A DNA stretch of 19,160 bases from Candidatus Fermentithermobacillaceae bacterium (GTDB lineage: Bacteria; Bacillota; Sulfobacillia; Fermentithermobacillales; Fermentithermobacillaceae): contig DUTL01000234.1 in assembly GCA_012842105.1 (NCBI GenBank), positions 1 to 19,160 on the forward strand, read 5' to 3'. The notes below the pieces were generated by a model that was not told where the DNA came from, did no database searches, and was given only the letters and a program-made list of their open reading frames with translations. Shown in pieces: positions 15,797 through 19,160 of this stretch (its first letter is position 1; each line of letters begins with the position of its first letter). A program made the translations under genes and the position numbers.

Positions 15797-16333
15797 TTAG
15801 ATTTCACCTTTTTCTTTCTTGGTCTTCAATCCGTCAAGCACTCTGGCGAATCCTACCAAAGTCCCGTTGAGCACTGTTGCCAAAGCCGAAATAGGACCCT
15901 TCATAGCTACTGCCGTTTGGGTCAATAAGGTCTCCCTGGACGGCAATGTGGCAAGGAATGTGATTTTTTCACTCGTCATCTTCTGCCCGTCCAGAACTCC
16001 TCCCTTGATTTTAAAAACAGGGGTCTCAAGAGAAAAACTGCGTAACACTCTGGCAGGGGCAACAGGATCCGTATTGCTCACAGCCATAGCCGTAGGCCCT
16101 TTGAATATGTCGTCCAAACCATCCCAATTAAGATCTCTGGCAGCCCTTAAGGCCAGGGAATTCTTAATTACCCGGTACAGTACATCATTCTCTCTGCACT
16201 GCTGGCGTAACCTTGTATCATCCGCAACTGAAACTCCTCTGAAGTCTGCAAAGATAACGCTCTTAGCAGTTGACATTTGCTCTTTCAAAGTTTCCTGGAC
16301 CCTTGCCTTTTGCCGCTTTTGCCTGGTTCCCAA
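15797..16333 (-). CDS. rplJ: 50S ribosomal protein L10
   Basis: L10 anchors L7/L12 dimers at the base of the stalk and, with L7/L12, binds its own leader RNA to repress synthesis. The product is 178 residues with the L10 core SVIFADFRGVSVADDTRLRQ, YRVIKNSLALRAA and FKGPTAMAVSNTDPVAPARV, and an alpha-helical C-terminal tail for L7/L12 binding. The start is a TTG at 16333, supported by GGGAGGG six bases upstream and the absence of an in-frame ATG before the conserved core. It follows the L10 leader and attenuator (16369-16510). Confidence 0.96.
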   Translation of the reverse strand: MGTRQKRQKARVQETLKEQMSTAKSVIFADFRGVSVADDTRLRQQCRENDVLYRVIKNSLALRAARDLNWDGLDDIFKGPTAMAVSNTDPVAPARVLRSFSLETPVFKIKGGVLDGQKMTSEKITFLATLPSRETLLTQTAVAMKGPISALATVLNGTLVGFARVLDGLKTKKEKGEI

Positions 16334-16368
16334 AAATATCCCTCCCTTACAACCGTCTGAAGCAACCT

Positions 16369-16399
16369 AAAAAGGGCCCCGCACGAAGCGTAGGCCCTT
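16369..16399 (-). terminator. Attenuator terminator at the end of the L10 leader
   Basis: AAGGGCC (16399-16393) pairs with GGCCCTT (16375-16369 region) through a TACGC/GTGCG-like extension around a TTCG tetraloop, followed by the T-run read from 16373 to 16369. The strong hairpin plus T tract lies 36 bases upstream of the rplJ start. It is the expected premature terminator in L10 leader regulation. Confidence 0.75.
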
Positions 16400-16510
16400 G
16401 ATAATTCCGGCATGATTCATCTAAGAGTCTAACCTCGGCGGGCAGCCTATTCCTTATCAGGAAAGCTATTATGTCTTTCGACACCTGCTGTCTACGGTCT
16501 GCTATTAAAT
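16369..16510 (-). ncRNA. L10 leader (ribosomal protein cis-regulatory RNA)
   Basis: The transcript upstream of rplJ contains the hallmarks of the Bacillota L10 leader (Rfam family L10_leader): ACCGTAGACAGCAGGTGTC near 16500-16478, a variable stem, then the closing CTGCCCGCCGAGGTTAGACT near 16446-16427. A strong terminator hairpin follows. L10 bound to L7/L12 is known to bind this RNA and lower expression of rplJ-rplL. No promoter is evident in the 202-base gap, so read-through from rplA probably supplies the transcript. The 5' boundary is approximate. Confidence 0.88.
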
Positions 16511-16535
16511 TGTTGTTTCTGAAACTTCTGTATGG

Positions 16536-17243
16536 CTAGGCCCTCTGTGGCCTGGCTACCTGGCTTACATCAATGGGAATACCTGGCCCCATTGTAGAAC
16601 TCAACGTAACGCTTCTTATATATTGCCCTTTAGCGCCTGGTGGCCTGGCCCTGATAATGGCTTCAACAAAAGCATAGAAGTTATCCAGAAGTTTGTCACT
16701 GCCAAAAGATGTTCGGCCAATCCTGCCATGGATAATGCCGCCTCTATCGGTTCTGAAATCCACCTTGCCTTGCTTTATTTCTTTTACAGCTGACTCTATG
16801 TCGGTAGTTACAGTTCCGGTTCTGGGGTTTGGCATAAGCCCTCTTGGGCCAAGAATCCGGCCAAGACGGCCTACAATGCTCATCATGTCAGGTGTTGCAA
16901 CAGCCCTGTCAAAATCAAGCCAACCGCCTTGAATCTTCTCGGCAAAGTCTTCTGCACCTACAAAGTCTGCCCCGGCCTCCCGGGCTTCGTTGGCTTTGTC
17001 TCCCCGGGCAAATACCAAAACACGGGCTTCTTTTCCCGTACCATGGGGTAATATGACTGCGCCTCTCACCATCTGGTCAGCATGGCGTGGGTTAACACCC
17101 AACCTCATGGCTATTTCCACCGTTTCGTCAAACTTGGCAAGTGAAAGTCCGGAGATGATCTCCAGAGCCTCCCGGGGTTCATATTGCTTGCCAACTTCCA
17201 AGTGTTCTAATGCCTCAGAATACCTCTTGCCTCTTTTAGGCAT
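16536..17243 (-). CDS. rplA: 50S ribosomal protein L1
   Basis: L1 forms the mobile L1 stalk that guides E-site tRNA release, and in many bacteria represses its own operon. The 235-residue product has the usual length and signatures: MPKRGKRYSEAL start, LGVNPRHADQMVRGAVILPH, GRILGPRGLMPNPRTGTVT, and the C-terminal RSVTLSSTMGPGIPID. The ATG at 17243 has AAGGAGG ten bases upstream. It lies 58 bases after rplK, consistent with one transcript. Confidence 0.98.
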   Translation of the reverse strand: MPKRGKRYSEALEHLEVGKQYEPREALEIISGLSLAKFDETVEIAMRLGVNPRHADQMVRGAVILPHGTGKEARVLVFARGDKANEAREAGADFVGAEDFAEKIQGGWLDFDRAVATPDMMSIVGRLGRILGPRGLMPNPRTGTVTTDIESAVKEIKQGKVDFRTDRGGIIHGRIGRTSFGSDKLLDNFYAFVEAIIRARPPGAKGQYIRSVTLSSTMGPGIPIDVSQVARPQRA

Positions 17244-17301
17244 CGCTCCATAACCTCCTTGTGGTAATACGGATACAATCCTCCCACAAAAATAAGACGA
17301 C

Positions 17302-17724
17302 TTACTCTACTATGATGCCCATACTCCGCGCAGTGCCTTCAATCAGACGCATAGCGCTTTCAATTGAAGCTGCGTTGAGATCCTTCATCTTTAGTTCAGC
17401 TATTTCCCTTACCTGGTTTTTAGTGACTTTTCCAGCTATTTTGGTATTGGGTTCACCTGAAGCGGTTTCTATCCCGGCTGCCTTTTTCAGGAGCACAGAC
17501 GCAGGCGGGGTTTTCACAACGAAACTAAAAGACCTGTCTTCGTAAATCGTGACTACCACAGGCACTATGGTGCCAACTTGGGTAGATGTTCTATCATTGA
17601 ATTGCCTGGTGAACATCTGTAGGTTCACCTGGTGGGGTGCCAATGCAGGCCCGACAGGCGGCGCAGGAGTTGCCCTCCCACCCTGTATCTGCAATTTGAC
17701 TACTGCTCTAACCTTCTTAGCCAT
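17302..17724 (-). CDS. rplK: 50S ribosomal protein L11
   Basis: L11 binds the GTPase-associated centre of 23S rRNA and is the site where thiopeptide antibiotics and stringent-response RelA act. The 140-residue product is of normal length, with ATPAPPVGPAL, VYEDRSFSFVVKTPPASVLL and KKAAGI. In the N-terminal domain the usual GQHGVN/GPHGVN reads APHQVN (Ala29, Gln32), then LQMFTRQFN. The ATG at 17724 has GAGGG seven bases upstream. It starts ten bases after the nusG stop. Confidence 0.98.
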   Translation of the reverse strand: MAKKVRAVVKLQIQGGRATPAPPVGPALAPHQVNLQMFTRQFNDRTSTQVGTIVPVVVTIYEDRSFSFVVKTPPASVLLKKAAGIETASGEPNTKIAGKVTKNQVREIAELKMKDLNAASIESAMRLIEGTARSMGIIVE

Positions 17725-17734
17725 ACTCTTTCCC

Positions 17735-18277
17735 TCACACTTCCTCTACCTGATTGAAGTCCAGTTCCACCGGAGTTTCGCGGCCAAATATCGAGATTAG
17801 TATACGAAGTTTGCCCCTGTCAGCCATAACATCTTGAACCATACCCATCATACCCTGGAAGGGGCCTGACTTGACCCTCAGGCTCTGGCCTGGCTTGAAT
17901 CGAACTCTTACCTTGGGCGCACCCTCGCCACTAATCCGCATGAAGATTGTTTCAACTTCACGCTCATCAAGAGGAATGGGTTTTGAACCAGGCCCCACGA
18001 AACCGGTTACACCCGGGGTGTTTCGAACCACATACCACGAATCGTCTGCCATGATCATATTGACCATCACATAACCGGGGAATACTTTGCGTTTAACCAC
18101 GCGCTTCTTACCGTCTTTATATTCAATTTCTTCTTCCTCGGGTACGAGAACTTTGAATATCTTATCTCCCATATTCATGTTGTCAACCCGTTTTTCCAGG
18201 TTGGTCTTCACTTTGTTCTCATAACCGGAGTATGTATGAACTACATACCATTGGCCCTTTTCTTCTGGCATACTCAT
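17735..18277 (-). CDS. nusG: Transcription termination/antitermination factor NusG
   Basis: NusG binds RNA polymerase and modulates pausing and termination. The 180-residue product has the N-terminal NGN domain (WYVVHTYSGYENKVKTNLEK, KVFPGYVMVNM, VRNTPGVTGFVG) and the C-terminal KOW domain starting near FKPGQSLRVKSGPFQGMMG and ending ISIFGRETPVELDF. The ATG at 18277 has AAGGGGGT ten bases upstream; ATG at 18271 (MPEEKG) is an equally plausible start that removes two residues. It follows secE by 48 bases and precedes rplK by ten. Confidence 0.98.
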   Translation of the reverse strand: MSMPEEKGQWYVVHTYSGYENKVKTNLEKRVDNMNMGDKIFKVLVPEEEEIEYKDGKKRVVKRKVFPGYVMVNMIMADDSWYVVRNTPGVTGFVGPGSKPIPLDEREVETIFMRISGEGAPKVRVRFKPGQSLRVKSGPFQGMMGMVQDVMADRGKLRILISIFGRETPVELDFNQVEEV

Positions 18278-18325
18278 TAAATAAGGACCCCCTTACATCC
18301 TTTGGTTCGGGTCCCAGTCTCTCCC

Positions 18326-18541
18326 CTATTTTTTGGTAATGAAACTCATCACGAGAGTCAGGAGTCCGTCAGTGCCCCACAATATAACGCCTACTCCAAC
18401 CATGGCGACTAATACCGCAGCAGTATATACTCTCAGCTCGCCCCATGAGGGCCAAATTACCTTCTTGAGTTCAGAACGAACATCTCTCAAGAATCTGCCA
18501 ATTTTGCTAAAGAACCGCCGTAACCCCTGGAAAATCTTCAT
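18326..18541 (-). CDS. secE: Preprotein translocase subunit SecE
   Basis: SecE is the small clamp subunit of the SecYEG protein-conducting channel in the cytoplasmic membrane. The 71-residue, single-span form is typical of Bacillota. A basic amphipathic N-terminal helix leads to the family motif KKVIWPSW (26-33), then one membrane segment (about 38-66). The ATG at 18541 has AGGTGAG just upstream. It lies 25 bases after the tRNA-Trp gene and before nusG, the usual neighbourhood. Confidence 0.96.
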   Translation of the reverse strand: MKIFQGLRRFFSKIGRFLRDVRSELKKVIWPSWGELRVYTAAVLVAMVGVGVILWGTDGLLTLVMSFITKK

Positions 18542-18566
18542 CTATCTCACCTGGTATAAAGATTTA

Positions 18567-18642
18567 TGGCAGGCCCGGAGGGATTCGAACCCCCATCCGT
18601 CGGTTTTGGAGACCGCTGCTCTGCCGTTGGAGCTACGGGCCT
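18567..18642 (-). tRNA. tRNA-Trp (CCA anticodon), CCA end encoded
   Basis: The minus strand folds into a standard cloverleaf of 76 bases: a perfect seven-pair acceptor stem (AGGCCCG with CGGGCCT), D stem GCTC/GAGC, anticodon loop CTCCAAA with anticodon CCA at 18609-18607, T stem GGGGG/CCCTC with loop TTCGAAT, discriminator G and an encoded CCA. The top pair of the anticodon stem (27-43) is a G.A mismatch. It lies between rpmG and secE, a known arrangement in Clostridia, and is probably cut from that transcript. Confidence 0.97.
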
Positions 18643-18704
18643 GCATATTTGAGATCTCGAAATCCCGCCAATAAATCCGGTCGCTAAACCGGCATCAAAA
18701 CTAA

Positions 18705-18866
18705 CTACCGTGTTTCCCTGTGAACAGTGTGGGTACGGCAAAATTTGCAGTACTTCTTCAGTTCAAGTCTTCCGGAATGGGCCCTTCTATTCTTGGTAGT
18801 TGTGTAATTACGTTGTTTACACTCCTGGCATGCAAGAGTGATTATTGCTGTTGCTCCCTTTGCCAC
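18705..18866 (-). CDS. rpmG: 50S ribosomal protein L33, zinc-binding form
   Basis: L33 is a small E-site-region protein of the 50S subunit. The 53-residue product carries the four-cysteine zinc ribbon typical of the zinc-binding (C+) type: CQEC (13-16) and CKFC (40-43), with NYTTTKNRR and the C-terminal THTVHRETR. The GTG at 18866 is chosen over an in-frame ATG at 18893 because GGGAGG lies nine bases upstream and the protein then starts in register with the family. Between it and the tRNA (18643-18704) is only a weak five-pair hairpin. Confidence 0.95.
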   Translation of the reverse strand: MAKGATAIITLACQECKQRNYTTTKNRRAHSGRLELKKYCKFCRTHTVHRETR

Positions 18867-18905
18867 TTGAATTTCCCTCCCATCCCGGTGCATTTGTCAA
18901 AGCCG

Positions 18906-18935
18906 AGTGTAACACAGGCTTATTTCCCATGTCAA
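18906..18935 (-). promoter_or_regulatory. SigA-type promoter for rpmG - tRNA-Trp - secE - nusG - rplK...
   Basis: A perfect -35 TTGACA (18935-18930) is followed after 18 bases by TACACT (18911-18906), four of six matches to TATAAT, preceded by TGT, an extended -10. The predicted start near 18899 lies about 33 bases before the rpmG GTG. The 18867-19044 gap between tuf and rpmG holds this promoter; a short CACG/CGTG hairpin lies nearer tuf, but I see no clear terminator. Confidence 0.55.
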
Positions 18936-19044
18936 TCACAAGCATCATACCAAATCAAGGTTATACACAAAGGTTTGCACTTCCAGTTCACGCCCGAACG
19001 TGCACCCGAACTTATGTGTGATTCTCCTATGGTTGAATATTGGA

Positions 19045-19160
19045 TTAATCAGTTATCTTCGTCACTACCCCGGATGCCACAGTGCGGCCGCCTTCCCGGA
19101 TTGCAAACCTGAGGCCCTCTTCCATTGCGATTGGGGCTATAAGTTCAACCGCGACCCTTA
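19045..19160 (-). CDS. tuf: Elongation factor Tu, 3' end of a second tuf gene (partial)
   Basis: The last 38 codons and stop of an EF-Tu gene are present. They encode RVAVELIAPIAMEEGLRFAI and continue REGGRTVASGVVTKITD, the highly conserved C-terminal end of domain III. The gene runs into the window from the right edge and ends with TAA at 19045. It lies about 180 bases upstream of rpmG, a common second tuf location. The other tuf fragment at the left edge covers the N-terminus only, so the two cannot be compared here. Confidence 0.96.
   Translation of the reverse strand, partial: RVAVELIAPIAMEEGLRFAIREGGRTVASGVVTKITD

Noticed and set aside
18643..18704. Terminator between rpmG and tRNA-Trp
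   Set aside because: The only stem (CCGGT/ACCGG) is five pairs with a poor T tract, and the downstream genes have no promoter of their own that I can see.

Overview
The window is a translation/transcription core locus of a bacterium, most likely a member of the Bacillota (Clostridia-like), of moderate GC by eye. The evidence is the gene order rpmG - tRNA-Trp - secE - nusG - rplK - rplA - rplJ - rplL ... rpoB - rpoC ... L7Ae-like - rpsL - rpsG - fusA - tuf, an L10 leader of the Bacillota type, a YbxF-like L7Ae protein ahead of rpsL, and asd-dapG-dapA gene content like that of Bacillus. I cannot name a genus. All genes lie on the minus strand, so transcription runs from the high coordinates to the low ones. 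There are 17 complete protein genes, one tRNA gene and two partial tuf genes.

Layout in transcription order: (1) 19160-18900, 3' end of one tuf gene, then a promoter. (2) 18866-15240, rpmG, tRNA-Trp, secE, nusG, rplK, rplA, an L10 leader with attenuator, rplJ and rplL, closed by a series of hairpins ending in a Rho-independent terminator. (3) 15072-11897, asd-dapG-dapA, three tightly coupled steps of the aspartate/lysine/diaminopimelate pathway, placed between rplL and rpoB. (4) 11838-3576, a good promoter and structured leader, then rpoB, rpoC and a metallo-beta-lactamase-fold hydrolase gene, followed by a GC-rich hairpin and a terminator. (5) 3457-1, a promoter that shares its DNA with that terminator, then the L7Ae-like gene, rpsL, rpsG, fusA and the 5' end of a second tuf gene. 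Every gap over about 150 bases is described below; none hides another convincing gene.

Together the genes supply the ribosomal stalk (L10, L7/L12, L11, L1), decoding and translocation proteins (S12, S7, EF-G, EF-Tu), the large RNA polymerase subunits, NusG and SecE. The lysine-pathway trio is the metabolic outlier: it would feed lysine, threonine/methionine precursors and peptidoglycan diaminopimelate.

No exotic new system such as a CRISPR or defence island is present. The points worth a second look are: the asd-dapG-dapA block between rplL and rpoB; a roughly 148-residue charged C-terminal tail on RpoB; substitutions at normally near-invariant, antibiotic-relevant positions (RpoB Ala at E. 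coli H526, RpoC changes beside the catalytic aspartates and in the bridge helix, S12 Arg at K88); a terminator and promoter encoded by the same 47 bp; and tuf sequences in direct orientation at both window edges.
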